A DNA stretch of 64,000 bases from contig CAWBPD010000005.1 of assembly GCA_963790575.1 (NCBI GenBank), forward strand, positions 75,763-139,762. Reading direction: 5' to 3'. Shown here piece by piece: positions 42,544-51,065 of this stretch (its first letter is position 1; every line of letters begins with the position of its first letter). The notes under the pieces are model-generated. The model saw nothing but the letters and a program-made list of their open reading frames with translations, did no database searches and had not been told where the DNA came from. Origin of the DNA: CAVTSA01 sp963790575. GTDB lineage: Bacteria > Chloroflexota > Dormibacteria > Dormibacterales > Dormibacteraceae. The position numbers were made by a program, and so were the translations under genes.

Positions 42544-43752
42544 TCAGTCGGGGGCGGAGAGGGGGACCATCTGGCGGAGGAGCCGGCGCAACCGGTCGAC
42601 CGCGTCCCAGACGTCCACGAAGCGGGTGTAGAGGGGTGTGAGCCCGAACCGCACCACGTCCGGAGGCCGATAATCCGTCACCACTTGATGCTCGGCCAGC
42701 GCGCGGCTCAGATCCCGGGCGTGCGTCACGCGGATCGAGACCTGGGAGCCGCGTCGCGACCCATCGCGAGGTGAGAGCACCTCGACCCCGGTACGGCTGC
42801 AGCGCTCATCCAGCAGCTGGATGAAGTACTGACCGAGGAGCACCGACTTGGAGCGCACGTCCGAGATGTCGACGTCGTCCCACACCGCGAGCGCGCCCTC
42901 GAGGGCCGCCAGACCCAGGATCCCGGTGGTCCCGGTCAGAAACCTCCGGGCGTCGGGCGCCGCCTCGTAGCTCTCGCCGAACCGGAAGCTGTCCGCGTGC
43001 CCGAACCAGCCCGGGATGGGGGAGCGAAGGCGTGGGGCGAGGCGCTGGTTGACGTAGACGAAGGCCGGCGCGCCGGGGCCGCCGTTCAGGAACTTGTAGG
43101 TGCAGCCGGTGGCCAGATCGACGTCACACTCATCGAGGTCGAGCGGCACCGCCCCCACCGAGTGGCACAGGTCCCAGAGGATGAGCGCGCCCGCCTGGTG
43201 AGCAGCGCGCGTGAGCCGCGCCAGGTCGTGCATCGCGCCCGTGCGGTAGTCGACGTGCGTCAGCATCACCAACGCCACGTCCTCACTGAGCGCGCCTTCC
43301 ATCGACCCGGCCGGGACCTGTTCCACGCGCATCCCGAACAGGCGGGCAAGCTCCGTCGCCACGTAGCGATCGGTGGGAAAGTCCCCGGGCGGGATCAGGA
43401 TGACCTGCCGTTTGGATCGCTCCTGGACGGCGGCGGCGGCCAGCTTGTGCAAGTTGACGGTGGTGCTGTCGGTCACCACCACCTCCGAGGGGCGGGCACC
43501 GAGCAGTCTCGCGATCCGGTCTCCCACCCGTACCGGCGCTTCGTACCAGCCGCGCTCGAACCACCCCGAGATCAGGTGGTGCTCCCAGTCGTCGGCCGCG
43601 CGTTGGAGCTGCTCGCGGGCGCGACGGGTGGGCGCCCCCAGCGAGTTGCCGTCCATGTAGATGAGGCCGTCACGAAGGAGAAAGCGGCTGCGGACGGGCG
43701 CCAGCGGATCGCGCGCGTCCAGCGCCTCAAAGTCCCGGCGTTGCACAAACAC
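42544..43752 (-). CDS. kynU: Kynureninase
   Basis: A 402-residue PLP enzyme that cleaves kynurenine to anthranilate and alanine. IYMDGNSLGAPTRRAREQL is the family N-terminus. TDSTTVNLHKLAAAA binds the cofactor phosphate. LILWDLCHSVGAVPLDLDEC holds the PLP Asp. CTYKFLNGGPGAPAFVYV holds the Schiff-base Lys. FLTGTTGILGLAALEGAL and PPDVVRFGLTPLYTRFVDVW follow. It is divergent from the SGNH-TDO fusion gene with 70 bases between starts, so the two complete a tryptophan-to-anthranilate route. Confidence 0.96.
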   Translation of the reverse strand: MFVQRRDFEALDARDPLAPVRSRFLLRDGLIYMDGNSLGAPTRRAREQLQRAADDWEHHLISGWFERGWYEAPVRVGDRIARLLGARPSEVVVTDSTTVNLHKLAAAAVQERSKRQVILIPPGDFPTDRYVATELARLFGMRVEQVPAGSMEGALSEDVALVMLTHVDYRTGAMHDLARLTRAAHQAGALILWDLCHSVGAVPLDLDECDVDLATGCTYKFLNGGPGAPAFVYVNQRLAPRLRSPIPGWFGHADSFRFGESYEAAPDARRFLTGTTGILGLAALEGALAVWDDVDISDVRSKSVLLGQYFIQLLDERCSRTGVEVLSPRDGSRRGSQVSIRVTHARDLSRALAEHQVVTDYRPPDVVRFGLTPLYTRFVDVWDAVDRLRRLLRQMVPLSAPD

Positions 43753-43822
43753 CTCCTCTCGCGGCCGACTGGTGGGAAACCAAAGACGGGCCCTTCGAGC
43801 GCCCGTGTTATACGGCCCCCCT

Positions 43823-45235
43823 ATGGTAGGGAGGATGGTCGAGGGGACCCAGGCAAGTCATTCACCGCTGCGTTATCTGGCGCTCGGCGACTCCTACACC
43901 GTCGGGACCGGGACGCCGGGGCCTGCGCACGCGTTCCCGGCACGGCTGGCGCGGCTGGCGCGGGAGCGTCTGGGTGTGGAGGTGGGGGTCACCAATCCGG
44001 CCGTCGACGGGTACGCGACCACGGACGTGATCCGCGAGCAGCTGCCGCTGCTGAAGGCGGTGCGGCCGCACCTGGTATCCATCCTGGTGGGAGCCAACGA
44101 CCTCGCCCGCGGCTGGTCGCGCGAGGTCTACGCCCAGGGGCTGGAGACCATCTACGACGCCCTCGCGGCCGAGGCCCGGGAGCCGGGGGCGGTGCTCGCG
44201 ATCACCGTCCCCGACTGGTCACTGGCTCCGGCCGCGGCCGCGTTCGGCACCCCGGACCAGCTGCGCACAGAGATCGAGTGGCGCAACGAGAGGGCGATGT
44301 CGGAGGCCCGCCGCCGCGGCTTTCGCGTCTTCGACGTGGCGCCGATCTCACGCCGGCTGGGCCGGGCCGGGCTGGGTCCCGACCAACTGCACCCCACGCA
44401 AGCGCAGTACGAGCGGTGGGCGGACGAAATCTGGGACGCTCTCGGACCCGACTGGGTGGCTGCCGGCCGGACTCGCTCGGTGGCGTTCGGGGAGCTGGGA
44501 CACCACCTCGACTACGGCTCCTACCTGCGGATCCCGGAACTGCTGCAGCTGCAGTCGCCGCTCACGCAACACCATGACGAGGTGCTGTTCATCGTCATCC
44601 ATCAGGCGTTCGAGCTCTGGTTCAAGCTCCAGCTCCGCGAGATGGAGGCGGCGCGCGACGCCCTGCTCGGCGGCGATTCGGTGGGCGCCCGCTGGTATCT
44701 GCGCCGGATTGCCGCGGTCGGAGGGCTGCTCGTCCATCAGATCGGCCTGCTGGACACGATGGCGCCGCAGGACTTCCTGCTCTTCCGGTCCGAACTCAGC
44801 CCGGCCAGCGGGTTCCAGTCGGTGCAGTTCCGTGAGATCGAGTTCCTGGGCGGGATGCGGGAGGTCGGCGTGCTGGAGGACCTGGACCTGCGGCCCGAGG
44901 ACCGCGCGCGGCTGGAACGGCGCCTGGCGGAGCCCACGCTGCGTGATGGCTGGTCAAGCGTCCTGCGGGCGGCCGGCGATCCGCGGCTGACCGACATCTA
45001 CGCCGACCGGCGCCGGCACCAGGAGCTGTTCTTGATCGCCGAGGCCTTGCTCGACGTCGACCAGCAGCTGCTGCTCTGGCGGAGCCGGCACCTGACCATG
45101 GTCGAGCGCCAGATCGGGACCAAGGTCGGGACCGGCGGCTCGACGGGGGCGGGGTACCTGCGGACGACGCTGCAGAAACGGCTCTTCCCAGAGCTCTGGG
45201 ACGCGCGCTCCCAGCTCACGCCGGCGCGCGACTGA
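43823..45235 (+). CDS. SGNH/GDSL hydrolase - tryptophan 2,3-dioxygenase fusion
   Basis: A 470-residue two-domain protein. Residues about 12-205 are an SGNH hydrolase: YLALGDSYTVGTG (Ser), VTNPAVDGYATTD, ILVGANDLARG (Asn) and DQLHPTQAQY (Asp/His). After a ~15-residue linker, residues about 220-470 are a full TDO: YGSYLRIPELLQLQSPL, LFIVIHQAFELWFKLQLREM, FRSELSPASGFQSVQFREIE and RHLTMVERQIGTKVGTGGST (haem His). TDO makes N-formylkynurenine and kynU next door uses kynurenine. I infer that the hydrolase half is the formamidase. ATG 43823 (possibly leaderless, TTATAC ten bases upstream) or ATG 43835. Confidence 0.88.
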   Translation: MVGRMVEGTQASHSPLRYLALGDSYTVGTGTPGPAHAFPARLARLARERLGVEVGVTNPAVDGYATTDVIREQLPLLKAVRPHLVSILVGANDLARGWSREVYAQGLETIYDALAAEAREPGAVLAITVPDWSLAPAAAAFGTPDQLRTEIEWRNERAMSEARRRGFRVFDVAPISRRLGRAGLGPDQLHPTQAQYERWADEIWDALGPDWVAAGRTRSVAFGELGHHLDYGSYLRIPELLQLQSPLTQHHDEVLFIVIHQAFELWFKLQLREMEAARDALLGGDSVGARWYLRRIAAVGGLLVHQIGLLDTMAPQDFLLFRSELSPASGFQSVQFREIEFLGGMREVGVLEDLDLRPEDRARLERRLAEPTLRDGWSSVLRAAGDPRLTDIYADRRRHQELFLIAEALLDVDQQLLLWRSRHLTMVERQIGTKVGTGGSTGAGYLRTTLQKRLFPELWDARSQLTPARD

Positions 45236-45295
45236 AGCTGCGCTATTGACAATCCCGCGTTCCGGGAAGACACTTCCGCGCGGGAGGAATTGGGA

Positions 45296-46744
45296 GTGGG
45301 AACTGTCTCGGCGGAACCGTCGCGTGGTGGCGCGGTCGTGGCGCGCCTGGATCGGATTCCGATCTGGTCGCTGCCCTACCTGTTCGTCGGAGTGATCGGA
45401 GTCGGCTTCCTGTTCACCTTCTTCGACATCTTCGACATCAACGTCTCGTTCATCGAGACCTGCACCCAGATCGTCCGCAAGTGCACGCCGGAGACGGCCG
45501 GACAGTCGCTCGGCGTGCCGGTGCTGGTCAACCTGGTCGGGTATGTGGTGGGGACGCTGATACTGAGCCCGCTGGCCGACCGCTTCGGCCGCCGGGACAT
45601 GCTGCTGATCACGATGGCGATCACCGGCCTCGGGTCCCTGTGGACCGTCTTCACGCAGGACCTGACCACGTTCACGCTGGCGCGTTTCGTGACCGGGATC
45701 GGGATCGGGGCCGACCTCGCGATCGTGAACACCTACATCAACGAGGTGGCGCCGGTCTCGGGGCGGGCGCGCTACACCTCGCTCATCATCTTCATGTCGG
45801 CGATGGGAGCCTTCTTCGGCATCTGGCTGGGGCTCCTGTTCACCACCCCGGCGACGCCCTTCCCGCTCGGGCTGCCGTTCGCGCTCGCCGGACCCTCGTT
45901 CGGCGCCGGCTGGCGGGTCATGTACGCGATCGGGGCGGTTCTCGCCGTGATCGGGGTCCTGCTCCGGTTCCAGCTGCCGGAGTCGCCGCGCTGGCTGGTC
46001 TCGCGAGACCGGGTCGACGAGGCGGATCGCGTGGTGACGTCGATGGAGACCCGTGCCTCGCGGCGCGTGCAGCTCGGCGAGCCCTCGCTCTCGAAGACCC
46101 ACGTCGAGCAAGTGGACGCGGGAGGCACCGGGCGGACCGCGTTCACCGCCATCTTCCAGAACCGGGTCTACGTGCGGCGGCTGGTGCTGCTGCTGGTGGT
46201 CTGGTTCGTGGGCTACGTCACCGTCTACTCCTACGGCGCCGGCTTCACCACCGCGCTGGCCACCCTCGCCTACCCGGCACCTGAGGCGGGGCTGATCGCG
46301 GCGTTCGGGACGCTCGGCTTCATCGCCTGCACCGTGGTCGCCTTCTTCTTCGCCGAGCGGATGGAGCGGCGTCGCTGGCTGCCGGTGGCGGCGGTCATCA
46401 CGCTGGCGGGCTCGATCGTGGTGGGCGCCGGGGGCAAGGTGCCGGTGCTGGCCTTCATCGGCGCGATCTTGATCTTCTTCGGCTTCAACGTCTGGGTGCC
46501 CATGACCTACAGCTGGACCACAGAGCTGTTCCCCACCCGCGCCCGCACCACCGGGTTCGGGCTGGCCGACGGGATCGGCCACCTGGGAGGAGGATTCGGG
46601 GTGCTCCTGCTGGTGCCGCTGCTGCCGACCCTGGGGGCGTTCTGGGGGCTGGTGGTGATCGCCCTCTTCCTGGCCCTGGCTGCGGTGGTGGCTCAGTTCG
46701 GCATCTCCACGCGCGGGCGCACGCTCGGCGAGATCAGCCCCTAG
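45296..46744 (+). CDS. MFS transporter
   Basis: A 482-residue, 12-helix major facilitator. PLADRFGRRDMLLITMAI is the loop 2-3 signature, NEVAPVSGRARYTSLIIF and RFQLPESPRWLVSR are typical of the sugar/aromatic-acid porter groups, and YSWTTELFPTRARTTGFGL lies in the second half. GTG 45296 has GGAGG eight bases upstream; TTG 45290 is an alternative. It follows the SGNH-TDO gene by 60 bases in the same direction. Transport of tryptophan, kynurenine or anthranilate is possible but is inferred only from position. Confidence 0.85.
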   Translation: MGTVSAEPSRGGAVVARLDRIPIWSLPYLFVGVIGVGFLFTFFDIFDINVSFIETCTQIVRKCTPETAGQSLGVPVLVNLVGYVVGTLILSPLADRFGRRDMLLITMAITGLGSLWTVFTQDLTTFTLARFVTGIGIGADLAIVNTYINEVAPVSGRARYTSLIIFMSAMGAFFGIWLGLLFTTPATPFPLGLPFALAGPSFGAGWRVMYAIGAVLAVIGVLLRFQLPESPRWLVSRDRVDEADRVVTSMETRASRRVQLGEPSLSKTHVEQVDAGGTGRTAFTAIFQNRVYVRRLVLLLVVWFVGYVTVYSYGAGFTTALATLAYPAPEAGLIAAFGTLGFIACTVVAFFFAERMERRRWLPVAAVITLAGSIVVGAGGKVPVLAFIGAILIFFGFNVWVPMTYSWTTELFPTRARTTGFGLADGIGHLGGGFGVLLLVPLLPTLGAFWGLVVIALFLALAAVVAQFGISTRGRTLGEISP

Positions 46745-46799
46745 GCAGGGACCCTCGCTCCGGGGCTGGTCGGGGCAGAGGTCAGCACCACCCAGACCC

Positions 46800-46857
46800 A
46801 GAGTGTCCGCACTCCGGCGCTACCGCAGCGCGCGTAGGACCGGATTGCGGACACTCT
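46800..46857. repeat. Repeat family C, 58-bp imperfect palindrome
   Basis: AGAGTGTCCGCA pairs with TGCGGACACTCT, and inner arms TCCGG-C-GCTAC and GTAGGA-CCGGA extend the stem to about 23 bp around a GC-rich loop. The outer arm equals the inverted repeat that bounds the 21274-23277 element. The inner arm equals that of 25807-25860. Confidence 0.88.
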
Positions 46858-46959
46858 CGCGTTTGAGGCTTGTGAGGGAAGGTGGCTACCTTTTTTCGCC
46901 AACCGGAGGTATCATCACGTCAGCGACCCACGCTGCTACTACCTCTGGAGCCCACGTCC

Positions 46960-47220
46960 ATGCAACCATCGCAGCCGGAGTCCAACACGGTGCAGTGCGC
47001 CTGCGGCCGCGGGGCCGACGAGGCGACGGTGACCTTCTACCGCTCGCTCCACGGGACCTACCGCTACCACCGCTGCCCATGTGGCATGGAGTGGACGGAG
47101 CATGATCCTCACCCCGACCTTTCCTCCCCGGTGACCGGCGACGAGGTGATTGAGGTGCACGTGCACCTCAAGGAGTTTCACGGCACACTCCGCAGCCTCC
47201 TCGGGGGCCAGGCGGCCTGA
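46960..47220 (+). CDS. Small CxC/CxC zinc-ribbon-like protein
   Basis: An 86-residue protein. VQCACGRGADEATVTFYRSL then YRYHRCPCGMEWTEH gives two Cys-x-Cys pairs about 25 residues apart, spaced like a small zinc ribbon. The C-terminus VTGDEVIEVHVHLKEFHGTL is a strand-helix tail. The family is not recognised. ATG 46960 has GGAG upstream; the frame is open to 46882. A GC hairpin follows the stop. Confidence 0.65.
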   Translation: MQPSQPESNTVQCACGRGADEATVTFYRSLHGTYRYHRCPCGMEWTEHDPHPDLSSPVTGDEVIEVHVHLKEFHGTLRSLLGGQAA

Positions 47221-47234
47221 GGGCGTCCGGTTCT

Positions 47235-47260
47235 CCCGCCGGAACTACCCCTCCGGCGGG
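47235..47260 (+). terminator. Stem-loop terminator after the zinc-ribbon gene
   Basis: CCCGCCGGA, loop of 8, TCCGGCGGG is a perfect 9-bp stem 15 bases after the stop. TAGAAT (47261-47266) follows at once and may be the -10 box for tRNA-Asn. Confidence 0.6.
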
Positions 47261-47283
47261 TAGAATCGGACGCCTGGCACCGC

Positions 47284-47359
47284 TCCGGAGTAGCTCAATC
47301 GGTAGAGCAGGCGGCTGTTAACCGCAAGGTTCACGGTTCGAGTCCGTGCTCCGGAGCCA
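47284..47359 (+). tRNA. tRNA-Asn (anticodon GTT)
   Basis: Acceptor TCCGGAG/CTCCGGA, D-arm GCTC/GAGC, anticodon stem GGCGG/CCGC with loop CTGTTAA (anticodon GTT), T-arm CACGG TTCGAGT CCGTG, discriminator G and encoded CCA. The long tract of gene fragments that follows suggests that this tRNA also served as an integration site. Confidence 0.95.
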
Positions 47360-47957
47360 CGATTTGAACTCAGATTCGTCCTAATATCGTCCATCCAAGG
47401 GCCCGCGGGGCTCTTCGCGCACATTTGTTGGGAAGGGCCTGATTTTGACGCAAGCTTAGGCTTCGACCCTCGCTTCGCTTCAGAGCGTTGTCGGCGTGCC
47501 ACCCGCACTTGCGCCGTCCAGCGAGTCAGTTCTCCCCGCGCCCGACGGCGCTGGCGGCCGGGGTCCGACTACGCCAATCGCTGTAATGGTTAGGCCCCCC
47601 TCATTGAAATCAATCCGTACCACCTATCTGAGAGAACGGCCACAGATCTCTCGGCTCACAGGGCGCCCGGCCGTGCGCGTCCGCTCCGAGCTTTTTTTTC
47701 GGCTTGCGGACACAGCGGATCCACCCATAGACGGTCGAAGGCGGCGGCACGGTCCCTCGGCAGGTCAGCTGCCGCGTGGTTGAGCAAAGTTGCCCGAGTC
47801 GTGAGGTCGTTCATCTTGGCGAAGGATGGGAGGCGGCTAGATCGCCGGTCCCAGTCCAAGAGTCGTCGTCTGCCGGGACCGACGAAAGTGGGGTGGTGCC
47901 CGCCAGTGCCTGCTGACCCGGCCGATGGGTAATCTGTGCAGGGCGGACAGGGGGGCG
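47360..47957. other. Gene-poor stretch after tRNA-Asn
   Basis: No convincing gene is seen. Open frames across the tRNA are read-through artefacts. One minus-strand frame contains RLPSFAKMNDLTTRATLLNH then AAADLPRDRAAAFDRLW, which might be a remnant, but I recognise no family. An eight-T run occurs near 47691. GC content is lower than in the flanks. Confidence 0.5.
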
Positions 47958-48503
47958 ATGTTGACGGACTCTTTGCGTGACCAGGCATTCGCGGTGGCAT
48001 GGTTGTCGTTGATGGCGGCCGCCTGGTTCGGATGGGCGCAAGAAGACCCGAATCCGAAGCTTCGTGGCCTGTTGGGGGCCGGCTCCGGCGCCGGGTACGT
48101 GCTAGCGATCGGCTTCGGAATCCTGGTCTGGCGGAACTGGGAGACTCCGACCGCGCTTGAAGGGCGTTACTGGGTGTTTGGTGTCATCGTGCTCGCCGAG
48201 ACCGTGCTCATCGGAGCCGGGTGCCTCCTCCTCGCCCGACGCGGGCAGACACGGTGGTTCGGTTGGTGGATCGGACTCTGCGTGTCCGTGCACTTCGTCC
48301 CGCTCGCTTGGGTGTTCGGGGACTGGTCGTATCTGATGCTCACTGTTGTGCAGCTGGCAGGACTGATCGTCATGTTCCCGTCGCTCGCCCGCCGCACTTA
48401 CGCGACGAGCCGGTGGGCATGCCCGTGGATCGGTGCCACGTTCCTCGCCTATGCCATGACATCAGGGGTGATTTTTCTCCTCCGGTACGGCTACCCGACC
48501 TAG
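47958..48503 (+). CDS. Six-helix membrane protein, unknown function
   Basis: A 181-residue protein with about six hydrophobic helices, for example AVAWLSLMAAAWFGWAQ, GYVLAIGFGILVWRNW, FGVIVLAETVLIGAGCLLLA, WIGLCVSVHFVPLAWVFGDW and FLAYAMTSGVIFLLRYGY. Conserved-looking Trp and the internal HFVPLAW-x-F motif recall DUF6790/DUF7010-like membrane proteins, but I cannot assign a family. ATG 47958 is the start. It is isolated in the decayed tract downstream of tRNA-Asn. Confidence 0.7.
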   Translation: MLTDSLRDQAFAVAWLSLMAAAWFGWAQEDPNPKLRGLLGAGSGAGYVLAIGFGILVWRNWETPTALEGRYWVFGVIVLAETVLIGAGCLLLARRGQTRWFGWWIGLCVSVHFVPLAWVFGDWSYLMLTVVQLAGLIVMFPSLARRTYATSRWACPWIGATFLAYAMTSGVIFLLRYGYPT

Positions 48504-48839
48504 ACTGCAGTGTCCCCAAGGTGGTGGGGTATACCGCAGGTGCTCGATTGACCCCTCCGTTATGGTGTGGTCGACGAGGCGCTCGGGGTCAGCTCGCGGC
48601 CACTACGACCGGCGAGCCGTCGAGATTGAGCAGCACGGTGAGCCCGCCGGTCGCCGCGTTGTAGTGGTACAGGTACCCACACGCCCGTCTCTCGGTCCCG
48701 GAGCACCTGGCTGCCCTCGACCTTCTTTACGATCCGGCCGCCCAGAATGGAGGTCGTTGGTGTCAAGGTCGGTGTTCTCGCCATCCTTATTGCAATCTGG
48801 GCGGCAGCTCCAGGCGGCCGCGGCAACATCAAGCGGAAT

Positions 48840-49215
48840 CGTGGCCCGGGCGGAAGGACTGCGATCCGGCTGGGCCTCACCGGGCACGGTCGCGAGCGTC
48901 TTCGGCGCGACGTTTCTGATCCTGCTTGTGTGGGCGACGCTCGGGGCCATGGTCACGGCGATCACGCGACGGGCGGCGTCCGGGATCGCGGTGGCCTTCT
49001 TGCTTGCGACGCTTGAGGCGTCCGGCCCCGGTGTAGCCGAGCTCCCGGGTCTCCCCGGCGCTGCGGCTCTGTCTCTTTCCAGAACCTTCATGCCAGACGG
49101 GGTCCCGCACCTCGGCTTGGCCGCGGGCGCGACGGTGCTGCTCTCCGCCTACGGAGCGACGTTCGTAGCGATCACGATTGCCGTGTTGAAGCATCGGGAC
49201 GTGTCCGACCACTAG
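48840..49215 (+). pseudogene. ABC-2-type permease, C-terminal fragment
   Basis: The frame reads VARAEGLRSGWASPGTVASV, FGATFLILLVWATLGAMVTA, ITRRAASGIAVAFLLATLEA, then LGLAAGATVLLSAYGATFVA and LKHRDVSDH. The helix order and the final K/R-x-R-D-V end match the C-terminal half of an ABC-2 permease. The N-terminal helices are missing or lie out of frame upstream (VVGVKVGVLAILIAIWAA at 48750 in another frame). I read it as a truncated, inactive gene. Confidence 0.55.
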
Positions 49216-49346
49216 CCTCCAACTCGATCCCAGGGCATGTTGGGGGTGGAGAGATCGCTTCCGTACGCCCGGTTCCGCGGCTCGCTGGAGGTTCCTTGCG
49301 ATCTACCCCGTCGGAAGGACCTCAGGGTTGCGCATCATCTGCATCC

Positions 49347-49829
49347 ATGGCTGCACGACCGGTATTCGGGAGAGGGGTGGGGGTGGCGACTCTCGTGGTC
49401 GGGCTCGGCTTCGCCGCTGTCAGCGCCTACTGGGCGGCGGGCGGCAAAGGGCTGTTGGACACCGTAGGCGGCGTCTTCGAGCAAGCAGGTCGCTCCGGAG
49501 GCTGGGGCGTGAGCGTAGCTCTCTGGCTGGTGGTCGCGATCAAGGTGATCGCGGCGGGTCTTCCCCTTGGGACTGTTGTCTGGCCCCCTCCGGGTGGGTG
49601 GCGGCGGCTGCTTCGAGTCCTGGCCTGGGTGGACGCGATCGTCCTCACGCTCTACGGGCTGGTGCTGACCACCGGCGATCTTCTCTCAATCTCGGGCGTG
49701 GTAGGTTCCGCCGTCGGGAAGGACATAACTGCCCTCACGTGGCACGGGTTTCTGTGGGATCCCTGGTTCTTGATCTGGGGGCTTCTCGGGACGGCGACAA
49801 TAATGCTGGCTCACGGGGACTCGACCTGA
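49347..49829 (+). CDS. DUF3995-like four-helix membrane protein
   Basis: A 160-residue protein with four membrane helices. VSAYWAAGGKGLLDTVGG near residue 25 is the DUF3995 signature, ALWLVVAIKVIAAGLPLGTV, VDAIVLTLYGLVLTTGDLLS and FLWDPWFLIWGLLGTATIML follow. The function is unknown. ATG 49347 is the start. A second protein of related architecture is encoded at 51066-51737. Confidence 0.75.
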   Translation: MAARPVFGRGVGVATLVVGLGFAAVSAYWAAGGKGLLDTVGGVFEQAGRSGGWGVSVALWLVVAIKVIAAGLPLGTVVWPPPGGWRRLLRVLAWVDAIVLTLYGLVLTTGDLLSISGVVGSAVGKDITALTWHGFLWDPWFLIWGLLGTATIMLAHGDST

Positions 49830-50219
49830 TCGAAGACGTATTCGGGGGTCGACCGCAATTCGATCACGGTCTGCGAGACGAGCAGAACGCCGAAACCTGT
49901 GCCAGGCAACGGAGCTCCCGGGGAGCCTACGCCGGGGGATCCCTCAGCGGGCGCTTCTGAAGATGTCGGCGCCATATAGATTCGGCTTCAGGCGCGCCGC
50001 CAGATCGCGGCGACCGTCGGCGTCACCCAGTCAGTGCGCTCCGGACCCAGGTCCAGGCGTAGCAGTAACGACGCGACGCCGAGGCCGCCCAACAGCTCCA
50101 CCTGCAGCACTTCTCGGCATCGCAGCCCCGTTGGCCGAGGAGTCTATCCCTCCCCCTGACCGTTTCGCAACGCCCGCGAGCTGGCCATTCATCGGACGTT
50201 CACTTCCTTCTGCGCCTGG
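49830..50219. other. Gene-free stretch in the decayed tract
   Basis: No intact gene or recognisable fragment is visible between the DUF3995-like gene and the PIN-domain remnant. Open frames here are short and differ in all three phases without family motifs. Confidence 0.5.
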
Positions 50220-50470
50220 TCTCCACGGTGACCCTGTTCGAGCTCAGCTACGGCGTCAACAGGGTCGCCATCGCGAACTCAATCGCGCGCGACTGGCGGC
50301 CTTCTGGTCAGGGCCGATCTCCTCGATCGATCTCGATGCTGATGACGCACGCCTGGCGGGGGAAGTCCGATGTTGGGGAGATCGGTGCCACGGCCGACGA
50401 GGCCCATCTTGACTGCGCGATCTTGCTCGTGGGCGCCATCAACTCGGTGGTCGGCGAGTGTTCCAACGGT
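50220..50470 (+). pseudogene. PIN-domain (VapC-like) toxin remnant
   Basis: Pieces of a PIN domain appear in successive frames: VSTVTLFELSYGVNR, RARLAAFWSGPISSIDLDAD then DARLAGEVR, and GATADEAHLDCAILLVGAI. The order matches the middle of a VapC toxin (T-x-x-E-L-x-x-G, D-x-x-x-A-x-x-x-G, and the D-x-x-I-x-x-x-A block). Two frameshifts and a missing N-terminus make it non-functional. Confidence 0.5.
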
Positions 50471-50509
50471 TGGGCAAGTTGCCCGTTACCGAGCACTGCG
50501 GGAAGGGGC

Positions 50510-50890
50510 TTACCTCCGCGCCGGCAGTTGCAGCTGCCAGCCGTTCCCGTCGGGGTCCTTGAAGTATGCGTGGCGAGCGCCCCAGGGCTCGTCCTTGATT
50601 TCGCTGACCTGGACCCCGCGCTGCGCGAGTCCCGCCCGCACCGCATCGATGTCGTCGACGACCAGCAACAGCCCCTGCGCCGAGCCCGGCGCTGACGGCG
50701 TGACCCCGTCACCGATAACGATCGAGCATGCTGAGCCGGGCGGCGTGAGCTGCACGAACCGGACCTCGCCCAGCATCTGGTCATGGTCAGGGTCGAACCC
50801 TACCTGGTCGACGTAGAAGGCCTTCGACTGGTCAACGTCGGACACCGGGATCGGCACCAGCTCGAGCCTCATCTGCTGGTTGTGGGTCAT
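50510..50890 (-). CDS. VOC-family (glyoxalase-like) protein
   Basis: A 126-residue vicinal-oxygen-chelate fold protein. LVPIPVSDVDQSKAFYVDQV is the first beta-alpha-beta unit and HAYFKDPDGNGWQLQLP the last strand. The usual C-terminal metal-ligand Glu is Gln here (GNGWQLQ), so it may not be a metal enzyme. It starts at ATG 50890. Similar proteins act as small-molecule-binding or antibiotic-resistance-like factors; no specific role can be given. Confidence 0.85.
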   Translation of the reverse strand: MTHNQQMRLELVPIPVSDVDQSKAFYVDQVGFDPDHDQMLGEVRFVQLTPPGSACSIVIGDGVTPSAPGSAQGLLLVVDDIDAVRAGLAQRGVQVSEIKDEPWGARHAYFKDPDGNGWQLQLPARR

Positions 50891-51065
50891 CAGACTGCTC
50901 CCATCGGTTCAAACAACTTCCGGTCCGGGCAGGGTAGCAGGGTGGCCGGCGAGGCCGGGGGCCGGGCCGCTCGAGAGCGACGACGAAGCGGAAGAGGGGC
51001 TGGCGGCCGTAACGGTCAAGGGCCGCGAAGCCCCGTTCGTCGAGGCCCACAGAGGGGGCCCTACG

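Noticed and set aside
43784..43805. Attenuator hairpin (ACGGGC/GCCCGT) ahead of the SGNH-TDO gene
   Set aside because: It lies upstream of the likely -10 and start codon, and there is no leader peptide with Trp codons or alternative stems, so regulation by attenuation is not supported.
47245..47508. Minus-strand frame across tRNA-Asn
   Set aside because: Translation of a tRNA gene gives a familiar false peptide (G-A-R-T-R-T-V-N-L-A-V-N); no gene.
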